A stretch of DNA of 64,000 nucleotides. Source: Rhodococcus oxybenzonivorans (lineage in GTDB: Bacteria; Actinomycetota; Actinomycetes; Mycobacteriales; Mycobacteriaceae). How positions within the stretch are numbered: position 1 is the first letter of the stretch; each line of letters begins with the position of its first letter. The notes beneath the pieces are model-generated. The model searched no databases, had not been told where the DNA came from, and was given only the letters and a program-made list of their open reading frames with translations. This document shows, in pieces, positions 41,228 to 52,199 of the stretch. A program made the position numbers and the translations under genes. The stretch is from the NCBI RefSeq assembly GCF_003130705.1, contig NZ_CP021354.1, forward strand, positions 3,224,001 to 3,288,000, read 5' to 3'.

Positions 41228-43126
41228 GTGACCAACGCTGTGCAAATGACCGCTGTCCCAGTGACCGCTGTCCCCATGACGTCTGCAGAAGACGTCAGCT
41301 CTGTTTCCGAGGAGAACACCACCGAGACGGTGACGTTCGCCGAGATCGGCCTTCCCGAATCCCTGGTGCAGGCTCTCGTCCGGAATTCCATCACCACCCC
41401 GTCGCCCATTCAGGCCCTGGCCGTTCCGGATGCGCTCGCAGGCAAGAACGTTCTCGGCCGTGCACAGACCGGATCGGGTAAGACGCTGGCCTTCGGCCTG
41501 CCCATGCTCACCCGTCTCGCCCGCCACGAAGACCGGCCGGCGCCCAAGCGTCCCCGCGCCCTGGTTCTCGTTCCCACCCGCGAACTCGCCTTCCAGGTCG
41601 TGGAATCCCTCAACTCGTACGCGGGTGCGCTCGGTCTGACCGTGCGCCCGGCGGTCGGCGGCACCCCGTTCACCAAGCAGGTCGACCAGCTGCGCCGTGG
41701 CGTCGACATCCTCGTCGCCACCCCCGGGCGCCTCGGTGACCACCTGCGTCAGGGCACCTGCGTCCTCGACTCCATCGAGATCACCGCACTCGACGAGGCC
41801 GACCAGATGGCGGACATGGGCTTCCTGCCCGAGGTGCGTTCCATCCTCGGTGAGACCCCGGCCGACGGTCAGCGGCTGCTGTTCTCGGCCACCCTCGACC
41901 GCGAGGTGCAGTCGCTGGTCCGGCAGTTCCTGCCCGACCACGTTCAGCACTCCACCGAGGACGGGCGCGCCAGCGTCGACACGATGGCGCACTACGTCCT
42001 CCTGGTGGACCGCGGCCAGAAAGACAATGTTCTGGCGGAAATCGGTGCGCGCGAAGGCCGCACCATCATGTTCGCCCGCACCAAGCTCGGCTGCGAGGGC
42101 ATCACCGACCGGTTGCGTGCAGTCGGGATCGCCGCGGAGTCGCTGCACGGCGGCAAGGCGCAGAACCAGCGCACCCGCGTCCTCGAGCGTTTCAAGAACG
42201 GCCGCACCCCTGTGCTCGTCGCGACGGACGTCGCGGCGCGCGGCATCCACGTCGACGGTATCGACCTGGTGGTCCACGTCGATCCGCCTGCCGATCACAA
42301 GGATTACCTGCACCGTGCCGGGCGCACCGCTCGCGCCGGTGAGAAGGGCACGGTCGTCGCGATCGTGCTCCCGAATCAGAAGCGCACCTTCCGGAAGCTG
42401 ACGGGAATGGCCGGGGTCGACGCCACGGCAGTGCCCGTCGCGCCCGGATCCGAGGTCCTCACCACCATCACCGGCGCGAAGGTCCCCACCGGGCAACCGG
42501 TGAAGGATCCCGCCTTCCGCAGTGACCGTGGTGGCGACCGCCGGTTCGGCGACCGCGGACCCCGCCGTGAAAGTGGGTTCGGCGGCCGAGACGGTGGCTA
42601 CCGCGGAAACCGCAGCTCCTCCGAGGGACGCGGTGACCGCCCGTCCGGTGGCCGCAGCTTCGAGGACCGCGGACCCCGCCGTGACCAGTCGGACACCCGG
42701 TCCGGTGGTTACCGGGGCGACCGCCCCCAGCGCGACGGCGACAACCGTGGTGGCGATAACCGGAGCAGCGGCTACCGCGGGGACCGGGACAACCGCACGT
42801 TCGGCGACCGGGCCCCGCGCAGGGACTTCGGGGACAGCGCGCCGCGCCGCGAGTACGGCGGCAGCAGCAGTGGCGCACCGCGCCGCGACTACGGCGACCG
42901 CGGTGAGAGCCATCGCGGCACCGGTGAGCGGAGCTTCGACCGCAGCGCACCCCGCCGCGACTTCGCGGACCGCGACAATCGTGGTGGCGGATTCCGTCGG
43001 GACGATCGCCGTCCTGCGGCCTCGCCGGACCGGCGTCCCGCCGCAACCGGTGGTGGTTTCCGTAGCCGCACCGACCGCCGCTCGTACGACGGTTTCGACG
43101 GACCTCGTCGCGAACAGCGCAGCTGA
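41228..43126 (+). CDS. DEAD-box RNA helicase with RGG-like tail
   Basis: GTG 41228 is chosen because GGAGAGG (41213-41219) stands 8 nt before it; ATG 41207 is in frame and possible. The RecA-like core has the Q motif (FAEIGLPESLVQALVRN, TTPSPIQALAVPDALAG), motif I AQTGSGKT, PTRELAFQV, the DEAD box in TALDEADQMADMGF, LLFSATLD, TDVAARGIHVDG and HRAGRTARAGE. After residue ~430 about 200 residues of repeats rich in G, R, D and S (DRGPRR, YRGDRD, SAPRRDFGD) form a disordered RNA-binding tail. Such helicases act in rRNA maturation, mRNA decay and cold growth. A 225-bp leader suggests post-transcriptional control. Confidence 0.93.
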   Translation: MTNAVQMTAVPVTAVPMTSAEDVSSVSEENTTETVTFAEIGLPESLVQALVRNSITTPSPIQALAVPDALAGKNVLGRAQTGSGKTLAFGLPMLTRLARHEDRPAPKRPRALVLVPTRELAFQVVESLNSYAGALGLTVRPAVGGTPFTKQVDQLRRGVDILVATPGRLGDHLRQGTCVLDSIEITALDEADQMADMGFLPEVRSILGETPADGQRLLFSATLDREVQSLVRQFLPDHVQHSTEDGRASVDTMAHYVLLVDRGQKDNVLAEIGAREGRTIMFARTKLGCEGITDRLRAVGIAAESLHGGKAQNQRTRVLERFKNGRTPVLVATDVAARGIHVDGIDLVVHVDPPADHKDYLHRAGRTARAGEKGTVVAIVLPNQKRTFRKLTGMAGVDATAVPVAPGSEVLTTITGAKVPTGQPVKDPAFRSDRGGDRRFGDRGPRRESGFGGRDGGYRGNRSSSEGRGDRPSGGRSFEDRGPRRDQSDTRSGGYRGDRPQRDGDNRGGDNRSSGYRGDRDNRTFGDRAPRRDFGDSAPRREYGGSSSGAPRRDYGDRGESHRGTGERSFDRSAPRRDFADRDNRGGGFRRDDRRPAASPDRRPAATGGGFRSRTDRRSYDGFDGPRREQRS

Positions 43127-43170
43127 GCGGTGCGTGCAGGACATAACTGAACATCGACATCGTTAACACG

Positions 43171-43202
43171 AGGCCGGCCCGCGCGAATGCGCGGGCCGGC
43201 CT
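43171..43202 (+). terminator. intrinsic terminator after helicase gene
   Basis: A 14-bp perfect stem (AGGCCGGCCCGCGC and complement) closes on the loop GAAT, 44 bp after the stop, and is followed by TCGTATGTTT. Confidence 0.9.
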
Positions 43203-43279
43203 TCGTATGTTTGTCTGGGACGGCTCATTTGTTCGTACGCCGATTTCACTACCGCCGAGCGAGAGGGAATGCTGTATTC

Positions 43280-44728
43280 ATGACTATCACCAACGAGGGC
43301 GCCCGCGCCCAGATCGGCGTGACGGGACTGGCCGTCATGGGCTCGAATATTGCCCGCAACCTCGCCCGGCACGGGCACACCGTGGCTTTGCACAACCGCA
43401 GCATCGCCAAAACCGATGCGCTCATCGCGGAGCACGGCGGCGACGGCGACTTCGTCCGGACCGAAACGGTCGAGGAGTTCGTGGCGGCGCTGCAGAAACC
43501 GCGCCGCGTGCTGATCATGGTCAAGGCCGGCGACCCCACCGACGCGGTCATCGAGGAACTCGCTGCGGCCATGGAGCCGGGTGACATCATCATCGACGGT
43601 GGCAACGCCCTGTACACGGACACCATTCGGCGGGAGGCGTCGCTGCGCGAGCGCGGCCTGCATTTCGTCGGCGCCGGCATCTCCGGTGGTGAGGAAGGGG
43701 CGCTGAACGGCCCGTCGATCATGCCGGGCGGCCCCAAGGAGTCGTACGAGGCTCTCGGACCGCTGCTCGAATCGATTGCGGCGCAGGTCGACGGAACCCC
43801 GTGCTGCACCCACATCGGCCCCGACGGCTCCGGGCACTTCGTGAAGATGGTCCACAACGGCATCGAGTACGCCGACATGCAGCTGATCGGTGAGGCGTAC
43901 AACCTTTTCCGTGACGCACTCGGGTACGACGCCGACAAGATCGCCGAGGTGTTCACCGAGTGGAACTCCGGCGATCTCGAAAGCTACCTGGTGGAGATCA
44001 CCGCCGAGGTGTTGAAGCAGAAGGACGCGAAGACGGGCAAGGCCCTCGTCGACGTGATCGTCGACGCCGCCGAGCAGAAGGGCACCGGCCGCTGGACCGT
44101 CAAGTCCGCGCTCGACCTCGGTGTGCCCGTCACCGGGATCGCCGAGGCCGTGTTCGCGCGCGCCTTGTCCGGCTCCCGGGAGCAGCGCAAGGCCGCCGTC
44201 GGTCTGGCGTCCGGTCAGCTCGCGGACAAGCCCGCCGACGCCGCTCAGTTCACCGAGGACATCCGCCAGGCGCTGTACGCGTCGAAGGTGGTGGCCTACG
44301 CGCAGGGCTTCGACCAGATCGCCGCGGGCAGTGCCGAATACGACTGGGACCTGCACCCCGCCGATCTGGCCACCATCTGGCGCGGCGGCTGCATCATCCG
44401 GGCACGTTTCCTCAACCGCATCAAGGACGCGTACGACGAGAACCCGACGCTGCCGAGCCTCATCCTCGCGCCCTATTTCCGGGACGCCATCGAGACCGCC
44501 ATCGACAGCTGGCGTCGGGTGGTGTCCACCGCGACCCTGCTCGGTATCCCGGTCCCGGCGTTCGCCTCGTCGCTGTCCTACTACGACGCCCTGCGCGCGG
44601 AGCGGTTGCCCGCGGCGCTGACTCAGGGGCAGCGTGACTTCTTCGGTGCCCACACCTACGAGCGGACCGACGCCGAAGGTAAGTTCCACACGCTGTGGAG
44701 CGGTGACCGCAGCGAAGTGCAGGCCTGA
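43280..44728 (+). CDS. gnd: 6-phosphogluconate dehydrogenase (decarboxylating), NADP-type
   Basis: Gnd converts 6-phosphogluconate to ribulose 5-phosphate and CO2 in the pentose phosphate pathway. The 482 residues match the long form: Rossmann motif GVTGLAVMGSNIARNLARHG with the NADP-type HNRS, then IIIDGGNALYTDTIRREASL, GISGGEEGALNGPSIMPGG, the catalytic GSGHFVKMVHNGIEYADMQL, the Lys-rich AEQKGTGRWTVKSALDLGVP and IWRGGCIIRARFLNRIKDAY. ATG 43280 follows GAGAGGG. Its place after blaI/blaR matches Rv1844c (gnd1), except that a helicase gene is inserted. Confidence 0.96.
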   Translation: MTITNEGARAQIGVTGLAVMGSNIARNLARHGHTVALHNRSIAKTDALIAEHGGDGDFVRTETVEEFVAALQKPRRVLIMVKAGDPTDAVIEELAAAMEPGDIIIDGGNALYTDTIRREASLRERGLHFVGAGISGGEEGALNGPSIMPGGPKESYEALGPLLESIAAQVDGTPCCTHIGPDGSGHFVKMVHNGIEYADMQLIGEAYNLFRDALGYDADKIAEVFTEWNSGDLESYLVEITAEVLKQKDAKTGKALVDVIVDAAEQKGTGRWTVKSALDLGVPVTGIAEAVFARALSGSREQRKAAVGLASGQLADKPADAAQFTEDIRQALYASKVVAYAQGFDQIAAGSAEYDWDLHPADLATIWRGGCIIRARFLNRIKDAYDENPTLPSLILAPYFRDAIETAIDSWRRVVSTATLLGIPVPAFASSLSYYDALRAERLPAALTQGQRDFFGAHTYERTDAEGKFHTLWSGDRSEVQA

Positions 44729-44816
44729 CCTTCCTCCGCCTCGGCCGTGACGCAGTGCGCTGACGTCCCGGTCGAGGCGTCAGGCGGGCCTTCTCGCAGG
44801 CGGTAGCCTTCTGGGC

Positions 44817-46208
44817 ATGCCCGAACACGAGAACACCTCCGCACCGGTGGGTGAGACGTTCCTCGGGCTCGGTGTGCCCGCAGTGATGACCCATGCCCTC
44901 GACCGCAGTGGCATCCGCGCGCCCTTCCCCATCCAGGCCGCCACCATTCCCGACGCCCTCGCCGGCAAGGATGTGCTGGGCCGCGCTCCCACCGGGTCCG
45001 GCAAAACGCTCGCGTTCGGGTTGCCCATGCTGGTGCGCCTCGCGGGTGCCGCCAGTCGCCGCGGATTCCCCCGCGGGATCGTCCTCGTTCCCACCCGGGA
45101 ACTGGCATTGCAGATCGAACGGGCACTCGACGAACCGGCACTGTCGATGGGACTGCGGGTGGCCACGGTGGTCGGCGGCATCCCGATCAAGCGCCAGGTG
45201 GAGGTGTTGTCGCGGGGAGTCGATCTTCTGGTCGCGACACCCGGGCGCCTCGCCGACCATCTCGGTCAGGGTTCGGTCTCCCTCGACGACGTTGCCGTGG
45301 TGACGGTCGACGAGGCCGACCACATGGCCGAGATGGGCTTCCTCCCCCAGGTCGTGCGGATCCTGGACGAAACACCTCCGGGAGGGCAGCGACTGCTGTT
45401 CTCCGCCACCCTCGACGGTGAGGTGGACAGCCTCGTCCGGCGCTACCTGCGCGACCCGGTCACTCATTCGACGGCGCCCGCCTCGGCCGCGGTGACGACG
45501 ATGGTCCATCACCTTCTCTACGTCGACCGGAACGACAAATATTCGGTGGTCGCACATATCGGTGCGCGGTCGGGGCGCACTCTGATGTTCGTGCGCACCA
45601 AGCACGGGGTGGACCGGGTGGCCAAGGAATTGCATGCCGCCGGCATCTCGGCAGGCGCCTTGCACGGCGGCAAGACCCAGAACCGCCGTACCCGCACTCT
45701 CGCATCGTTCGCGGACGGAACGACCCCGGTGCTGGTGGCCACGGACGTCGCGGCCCGCGGCATCCACGTCGACGACATCTCCCTGGTGGTCCACGTCGAC
45801 CCGCCCACCGAACCCAAGGCCTACCTGCACCGTGCCGGGCGGACCGCGCGGGCCGGTGAGGCCGGGGTGGTGGTCACCCTCGTGACGGAGGACGAACGCA
45901 CCGCCGTCGAGCAGATGACGCGCACGGCGGGGATCGACGTAGCGGGGGTGCCGGTGCGCCCCGGCGACCGGCTGTTGGCCGAGCTCACCGGCGCCCGCCG
46001 CCCCAGCGGTAAACCGGTGCCCGCACCCGACACCCGGGCGCCCGCCCAGGACACCCCGAAGAAGGGCCGCCGGGCCGCCGATACCGGCGATCGCCCGTCC
46101 CGGCGCGGCCGCGTCGGTGAGGTGCCGGCCCGAGCCGGAAGTCGGCGTGGACGCAATCCCGGACATGGCTCAACTCCGCACGGACACCGCAGTCGCGGAG
46201 CACACTGA
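44817..46208 (+). CDS. DEAD-box RNA helicase, second copy
   Basis: The 463-residue helicase has all core motifs: GVPAVMTHALDRSGIRAPFP-IQAATIPDALAG (Q motif), PTGSGKT, PTRELALQI, DEAD in VTVDEADHMAEMGF, LLFSATLD, TDVAARGIHVDD and HRAGRTARAGE. Its C-terminal tail is short, basic and Pro-rich (about residues 410-463) rather than RGG-rich. It is clearly related to the helicase at 41228-43126, and gnd sits between the two. TAGCCT 7 nt before ATG 44817 indicates a leaderless mRNA. Confidence 0.92.
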   Translation: MPEHENTSAPVGETFLGLGVPAVMTHALDRSGIRAPFPIQAATIPDALAGKDVLGRAPTGSGKTLAFGLPMLVRLAGAASRRGFPRGIVLVPTRELALQIERALDEPALSMGLRVATVVGGIPIKRQVEVLSRGVDLLVATPGRLADHLGQGSVSLDDVAVVTVDEADHMAEMGFLPQVVRILDETPPGGQRLLFSATLDGEVDSLVRRYLRDPVTHSTAPASAAVTTMVHHLLYVDRNDKYSVVAHIGARSGRTLMFVRTKHGVDRVAKELHAAGISAGALHGGKTQNRRTRTLASFADGTTPVLVATDVAARGIHVDDISLVVHVDPPTEPKAYLHRAGRTARAGEAGVVVTLVTEDERTAVEQMTRTAGIDVAGVPVRPGDRLLAELTGARRPSGKPVPAPDTRAPAQDTPKKGRRAADTGDRPSRRGRVGEVPARAGSRRGRNPGHGSTPHGHRSRGAH

Positions 46209-46213
46209 GAGGC

Positions 46214-47092
46214 ATGTCCCTGCCGCTCGCGTCGGTGCTGTGCGCATTGGTCGCGGCCCTGCTCTTCGCGTGTGCCTCGGTCGCGCAGCAGAGCGCCGCG
46301 TCCGTGGTCCCCGAGGATGCGGGCCTGATGACGTCGCTGGTGCGCAGCCCCCGGTGGTGGGCCGGTGTCGCCGGTGACGGCGGCGGCTACATCATGCAGG
46401 CCGTTGCCTTGGCGCTCGGGTCGGTGCTCGTCGTGCAACCTCTCCTCGTCACCGCCCTGCTGTTCGCGCTCCCCCTGTCGGCGAAATTCTCGGGCTACCG
46501 GCTCAACCGGACCACCTGGGTTCTGGCAGTCGCCCTGGCCGCCGCTCTCGCACTGTTTCTCGTCGTCGGTAATCCCACCGAGGGAAACATCGACGCCCCC
46601 TTCCGGGAATGGGTGATTCCTCTGGCGATCGTCGGGTCGGTGGTGGCCGCCGCCGCGCTCGCCGGGATGACGAAGATCGGCCCGGGGTGGCGGGCCCTCC
46701 TCCTCGGCGCCGCCAGCGGCGCCCTCTACGGTGTCGCGGTCGCGTTCACCAAATACGTGGTCGAACTCGTTCCCCGCGGACTGTGGACGGTCCTGAGCAG
46801 CTGGCAGACGTGGTCACTGGTCGCCGCCGGACTCGTAGGGGTGTACCTGCAGCAACGTGCGTTCCAGGTGGGCCCGCTGTCGGCGTCCCTGCCGGCGCTG
46901 ACCATCGCCGAACCCCTCGCCGCGGTCTTCCTCGGCATGACCGTCCTCGACGAACGGCTGCGCGTCGACGGGCCCGGACTGATCGTGGTCGGGTGCGCGG
47001 TCGCGGTGATGCTGATCGCCACCATCGGGTTGTCCCGGTCGCAGGCGCAGCGCACGGCGGGCACCGCTGCAACTTCCCCGGTATCGTCGTGA
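46214..47092 (+). CDS. DMT-family membrane transporter
   Basis: The 292-residue protein has about nine hydrophobic segments (LASVLCALVAALLFACASVA, VALALGSVLVVQPLLVTALL, WVIPLAIVGSVVAAAALAGM, LIVVGCAVAVMLIATIGL) with the EamA-like late motif SLPALTIAEPLAAVFLGMTV-LDERL. DMT carriers export or exchange small metabolites or drugs; many actinobacterial members of this shape are unassigned. It starts 5 bp after the helicase stop and ends 3 bp before guaB1, so it is part of the same transcript. Confidence 0.82.
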   Translation: MSLPLASVLCALVAALLFACASVAQQSAASVVPEDAGLMTSLVRSPRWWAGVAGDGGGYIMQAVALALGSVLVVQPLLVTALLFALPLSAKFSGYRLNRTTWVLAVALAAALALFLVVGNPTEGNIDAPFREWVIPLAIVGSVVAAAALAGMTKIGPGWRALLLGAASGALYGVAVAFTKYVVELVPRGLWTVLSSWQTWSLVAAGLVGVYLQQRAFQVGPLSASLPALTIAEPLAAVFLGMTVLDERLRVDGPGLIVVGCAVAVMLIATIGLSRSQAQRTAGTAATSPVSS

Positions 47093-48532
<1,440 letters not shown>

Positions 48533-48550
48533 CCGCAGCGCCGTGAGGTG

Positions 48551-48590
48551 CCGGTGGATGTCCTGTTCCACGGAACCGGACATCCACCGG
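48551..48590 (+). terminator. hairpin terminator after guaB1
   Basis: CCGGTGGATGTCC pairs perfectly with its complement at 48578-48590; an inner GTTC/GAAC stem extends it after one mismatch. It lies 18 bp past the guaB1 stop and should separate guaB1 from the CNNM genes. Confidence 0.8.
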
Positions 48591-48720
48591 TATCATGGGT
48601 CGCTGAACCACACCAGTTCTCGGTGCCGGACTTCTCCGGACGCCGAGGCCGAACGGAAGGACTCCGGTGCCCGCGGCACCCACACACGCAGCAAGCGCTC
48701 CACCTGTCATCGCCTCAGCA

Positions 48721-48737
48721 GAATCAGATTCTGATTC
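48721..48737. promoter_or_regulatory. 17-bp inverted repeat in the leader of the CNNM operon
   Basis: GAATCAGATTCTGATTC has perfect 8-bp arms around a central T. It lies 80 bp before ATG 48817, followed by a GCCGGG-N7-CCCGGC hairpin (48765-48783). It could be an operator or part of an RNA switch. The rest of 48591-48816 holds no gene. Confidence 0.5.
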
Positions 48738-48816
48738 CGCCGGTTCGGAGGGCTCCTCTAGCGAGCCGGGCGACAAACCCGGCGGCCTCCCCTCGCTTCC
48801 CTGGTGGCGATGACAG

Positions 48817-50178
48817 ATGGACATCGCACTCAGCATTCTCGCTCTGCTCGGCTTCCTCGCCTTGACCGCAGGCACCGCACTGTTCGTCGCAGCGGAATTC
48901 TCCCTCACCGCACTCGAACGCAGCACCGTCGATTCGCACGCCCGGGGCGGTGACCGGCGTTCGAGGCAGGTCCAGCATGCCCACCGCACGCTGTCGTTCC
49001 AGTTGTCCGGCGCGCAGCTCGGCATCACGATCACCACACTCGTCACCGGCTATCTGTCGGAACCGGTCCTGGCCCGGTTCATCACCCCGGTGCTGTCCGC
49101 GGTCGGGTTCAGCGAATCTGCCGCCGCGGCAACGTCGTTGGTGATCGCCCTCGTCCTCGCCACCTCGTTCTCCATGGTGTTCGGGGAACTGGTCCCCAAG
49201 AACCTGGCCATCGCCCATCCCCTGCCCACGGCACGTGCGACGGCAGGCATGCAGGCGGCATTTTCCCTGATCTTCAAGTGGGCGATCAACGGGCTCAACG
49301 GAACGGCCAACTGGCTGGTCCGGCGCCTCGGCATCGAGCCCGCAGAGGAATTGCGGTCGGCGCGGTCACCGCAGGAACTCGGTTCCCTGGTCCGCACCTC
49401 CGCCCAGCGCGGCGCCATCGACAAGGGAACAGCGTTGCTGGTCAATCGCTCCCTGCGATTCGGTGAACGCACCGCCGAGGAATTGATGACACCGCGGGTG
49501 AAAATCGAGTCGCTGGCCACCACCGACACGGTGGCCGATTTGATCGACACCGCCGCCCGCACCGGGTTCTCCCGATTTCCGGTCGTCGACGGCGACCTCG
49601 ACGACTCCGTCGGGATCGTGCACATCAAGCATGCGTTCGCGGTGCCTGCCGGTCGTCGCCGTACCACCCGGCTCAACACCCTTGCGCAGAAGGTCCCGGT
49701 GGTGCCGTCGAGCCTCGACGGTGACGCCCTCATGGAGCGGATTCGTTCCGACGGAATGCAGGTGGCGCTGGTGGTCGACGAGTACGGCGGCACCGCGGGC
49801 ATGGTCACCATGGAGGACTTGATCGAGGAAATCGTCGGTGACGTCCGCGACGAGCACGACGAACCGGAGATCGACGTCCAGCGGATCGGTGACGGCTGGT
49901 CGTGCTCCGGTCTGCTGCGCATCGACGAGGTATCCGAGACCACCGGCTACACAGCACCGGAGGGCGAGTACGAAACCCTCGGCGGCCTGGTCCTGACCCA
50001 TCTGGGCCGAATTCCGGTAGACGGCGACAAGGTGGAACTGCCCATACCCGACACGGCGCTGTACCCCGACGGCCGGTGGATCGCGACGGTGACCCACATG
50101 GACGGACGGCGTATCGACCGAGTGCTGCTCACACCGGTTCCCGTGGAGACGGACGAGGAGGAGGCCGACGATGAGTGA
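48817..50178 (+). CDS. CNNM/CorC-type (hemolysin-family) transporter, full length
   Basis: This 453-residue protein has an N-terminal DUF21 membrane domain (about 1-200: [70 protein letters not shown]). A CBS pair follows (about 215-345: [54 protein letters not shown]), then the CorC_HlyC domain (about 360-440). CNNM/CorC proteins transport or regulate Mg2+ and possibly other divalent metals. It corresponds to Rv1842c and overlaps the next gene by 8 bp. Confidence 0.9.
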   Translation: MDIALSILALLGFLALTAGTALFVAAEFSLTALERSTVDSHARGGDRRSRQVQHAHRTLSFQLSGAQLGITITTLVTGYLSEPVLARFITPVLSAVGFSESAAAATSLVIALVLATSFSMVFGELVPKNLAIAHPLPTARATAGMQAAFSLIFKWAINGLNGTANWLVRRLGIEPAEELRSARSPQELGSLVRTSAQRGAIDKGTALLVNRSLRFGERTAEELMTPRVKIESLATTDTVADLIDTAARTGFSRFPVVDGDLDDSVGIVHIKHAFAVPAGRRRTTRLNTLAQKVPVVPSSLDGDALMERIRSDGMQVALVVDEYGGTAGMVTMEDLIEEIVGDVRDEHDEPEIDVQRIGDGWSCSGLLRIDEVSETTGYTAPEGEYETLGGLVLTHLGRIPVDGDKVELPIPDTALYPDGRWIATVTHMDGRRIDRVLLTPVPVETDEEEADDE

Positions 50179-51259
50179 TCTCTTCGGAATGCTGCTCACC
50201 TTCGTGCTGCTCGCCGGCAACGCGTTTTTCGTCGGCGCCGAATTCGCCCTCATCTCCGCCCGCCGTGACCGCCTCGAGGCGCTCGAAGCGCAAGGAAAGA
50301 AACGTGCCCGGACGGTGATCCTGGCCGGCGAGAACCTGTCGCTGATGCTGGCGGCCGCCCAGCTCGGCATCACGATCTGCTCCATCCTGCTCGGCAAGGT
50401 CGCCGAACCGGCGATCGCGCACCTGCTCGAAGTGCCGCTCCACGCCGTCGGCCTGCCCGACGGATTGCTGCATCCGGTGGCGTTCACCGTCGCCCTGGCA
50501 CTCGTCGTGGTGCTGCACATCCTGCTCGGGGAAATGGTGCCGAAGAACATCGCTCTCGCGGGACCCGAACGGTCCGCGATGCTGCTGGTGCCCGTGCATC
50601 TGATGTTCATCACATTGGCCCGGCCGCTGATTTCCTTCTACAACCTGTGCGCCAACGCCACGTTGAGGTTGATGCGCGTCGAACCCAAGGACGAACTCGA
50701 CGTCACCGTCTCGGCCGTGGAGTTGTCGGAAATGATCGGTGAGTCCCGCTCGGAGGGACTGATCGACGCGGAGGAGCACCGTCGGCTCACCCAGGCGCTC
50801 GAGACCACCGACCGCACGGTCAGCGAGGTGATGATTCCTCTCGACAAGGTCCGCACGGTGCCGCTGTCGGCGGGGGGGACCCGCCTCGGCGCCATCGAGG
50901 AAGCGGTGATCGAAACCGGCTACTCCCGCTACCCGGTCCGCGCGGACGACGGTTCCCTGTTCGGGTATTTGCACCTCAAGGACGTCCTCGACGACATCCT
51001 CGACGAGGACGCCGGCCCGGACACCGTGATCCCCCGCTCCGATATTCGTCCGCTGCCGCGCATGGCGACCACCACACCGCTCGCCGAGGCACTCGCGGGT
51101 CTGCGCCGGGCCAGTTCCCACCTCGGTGCGGCCGCGGACCCGTCGGGCCGGATCGTCGGGATCGTCGCACTCGAAGACCTCGTCGAGGAGTACGTGGGCA
51201 CCGTGCGTGACGGCACCCACCGGGTGAACGGGATGAACCCGGGGCAGCGGACGAGTTGA
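50171..51259 (+). CDS. CNNM/CorC-type transporter, short form
   Basis: The 362-residue partner also has DUF21 ([60 protein letters not shown]) and a CBS pair ([60 protein letters not shown]). It lacks the C-terminal CorC_HlyC domain. Paired long and short CNNM genes are typical of actinobacteria and probably form a heterodimer. It corresponds to Rv1841c. Its stop overlaps the TTG start of the next gene. Confidence 0.9.
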   Translation: MSDLFGMLLTFVLLAGNAFFVGAEFALISARRDRLEALEAQGKKRARTVILAGENLSLMLAAAQLGITICSILLGKVAEPAIAHLLEVPLHAVGLPDGLLHPVAFTVALALVVVLHILLGEMVPKNIALAGPERSAMLLVPVHLMFITLARPLISFYNLCANATLRLMRVEPKDELDVTVSAVELSEMIGESRSEGLIDAEEHRRLTQALETTDRTVSEVMIPLDKVRTVPLSAGGTRLGAIEEAVIETGYSRYPVRADDGSLFGYLHLKDVLDDILDEDAGPDTVIPRSDIRPLPRMATTTPLAEALAGLRRASSHLGAAADPSGRIVGIVALEDLVEEYVGTVRDGTHRVNGMNPGQRTS

Positions 51260-52170
51260 CCGTGCGGCCACCGGACAACACGGTCACCGGACGCCCGCTC
51301 GCGGTGCTGGCGTCCGGTGACTGGACGGCTCGACGGACCCGCCACCGCGACCGGGTGGCACGAATCGTCGAGCCGTATCAGGAACGCAAGGCGGCCGGAA
51401 TCAGCCATCCGGTGCACGACTTCCTCTTCACCTACTACAGCTTGCGCCCCAACCAGCTGCGTCGATGGCACCCGGGTTACGGGACGGCGCTCACCGGTCC
51501 GGGGTCCGACGACTACCTCCGCTACACCGGCTACCGGTCGGAAACCGTCGAGGGAGACCCTGTTGTCACCGTCGACCCCGCGGTGCTCGAGCATCGCCGA
51601 AGCACCGTCGAATTCGTGGCCGGGCTTCTGGCGGCCACTGAAGCCCGCACTCCACGCCTGAACTGCTTCGGCCTGCACGAATGGGCGATGGTGTACCGGG
51701 GCGGCGCCGAGGCGATCCGCCACCACAGGGTGCCGCTGCGCCTCGGGTTCGACGGCACCGACGCGGTGGTCGAATCGATGCATTTGCGCTGCACCCACTA
51801 CGACGCGTTCCGGTTCTTCACCCCTGAGGCGGCGCCCCGCAACGAGTCCGCACTCGACCGGGACGGCCAGATCCGCCGCGAGCAACCCGGCTGCCTGCAC
51901 GCGGGCATGGATCTGTACAAGTGGGCGTACAAACTTGGGTCGCTCGTCGACTCGGACCTGGTGATGGACTGTTTCGAGCATGCACTCGCCGCACGCGAAC
52001 TCGATATGCAGGCCAGCCCCTACGACCTGTCCGAGTACGGATACGCCCCTGTGCCCATCGAGGCTCCCTCCGGGCGTGCAGAATACGTACGACGGCAGCA
52101 GCAGCTCGCGCAACGGGCCGCCCCGCTGCGCGCCGGCCTGCTCGAGCGGTGCCGTCAACTGCTGTCGTAG
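51256..52170 (+). CDS. conserved actinobacterial protein, often annotated as 3-methyladenine DNA glycosylase
   Basis: This 304-residue protein starts at TTG 51256 (overlapping the previous TGA) or GTG 51262. The segments HPVHDFLFTYYSLRPNQLRR-WHPGYG, NCFGLHEWAMVYRG, RLGFDGTDAVVESMHLRCTH-YDAFRFFTP and HAGMDLYKWAYKLGSLVDSD are strongly conserved in Mycobacteriales. Databases often label the family DNA-3-methyladenine glycosylase, but no helix-hairpin-helix or AlkA/Tag motif is visible, so the label is doubtful. The many His, Asp, Tyr and Cys residues suggest an enzyme. It is coupled to the CNNM pair. Confidence 0.65.
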   Translation: MTVRPPDNTVTGRPLAVLASGDWTARRTRHRDRVARIVEPYQERKAAGISHPVHDFLFTYYSLRPNQLRRWHPGYGTALTGPGSDDYLRYTGYRSETVEGDPVVTVDPAVLEHRRSTVEFVAGLLAATEARTPRLNCFGLHEWAMVYRGGAEAIRHHRVPLRLGFDGTDAVVESMHLRCTHYDAFRFFTPEAAPRNESALDRDGQIRREQPGCLHAGMDLYKWAYKLGSLVDSDLVMDCFEHALAARELDMQASPYDLSEYGYAPVPIEAPSGRAEYVRRQQQLAQRAAPLRAGLLERCRQLLS

Positions 52171-52199
52171 AGTTCACCATTCGAGGCTGAGGGGGTTCG

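Noticed and set aside
48721..48816. Possible M-box (Mg2+) riboswitch before the CNNM genes
   Set aside because: The conserved M-box core was not found; only generic hairpins and an inverted repeat are visible, so it is listed as a regulatory leader instead.
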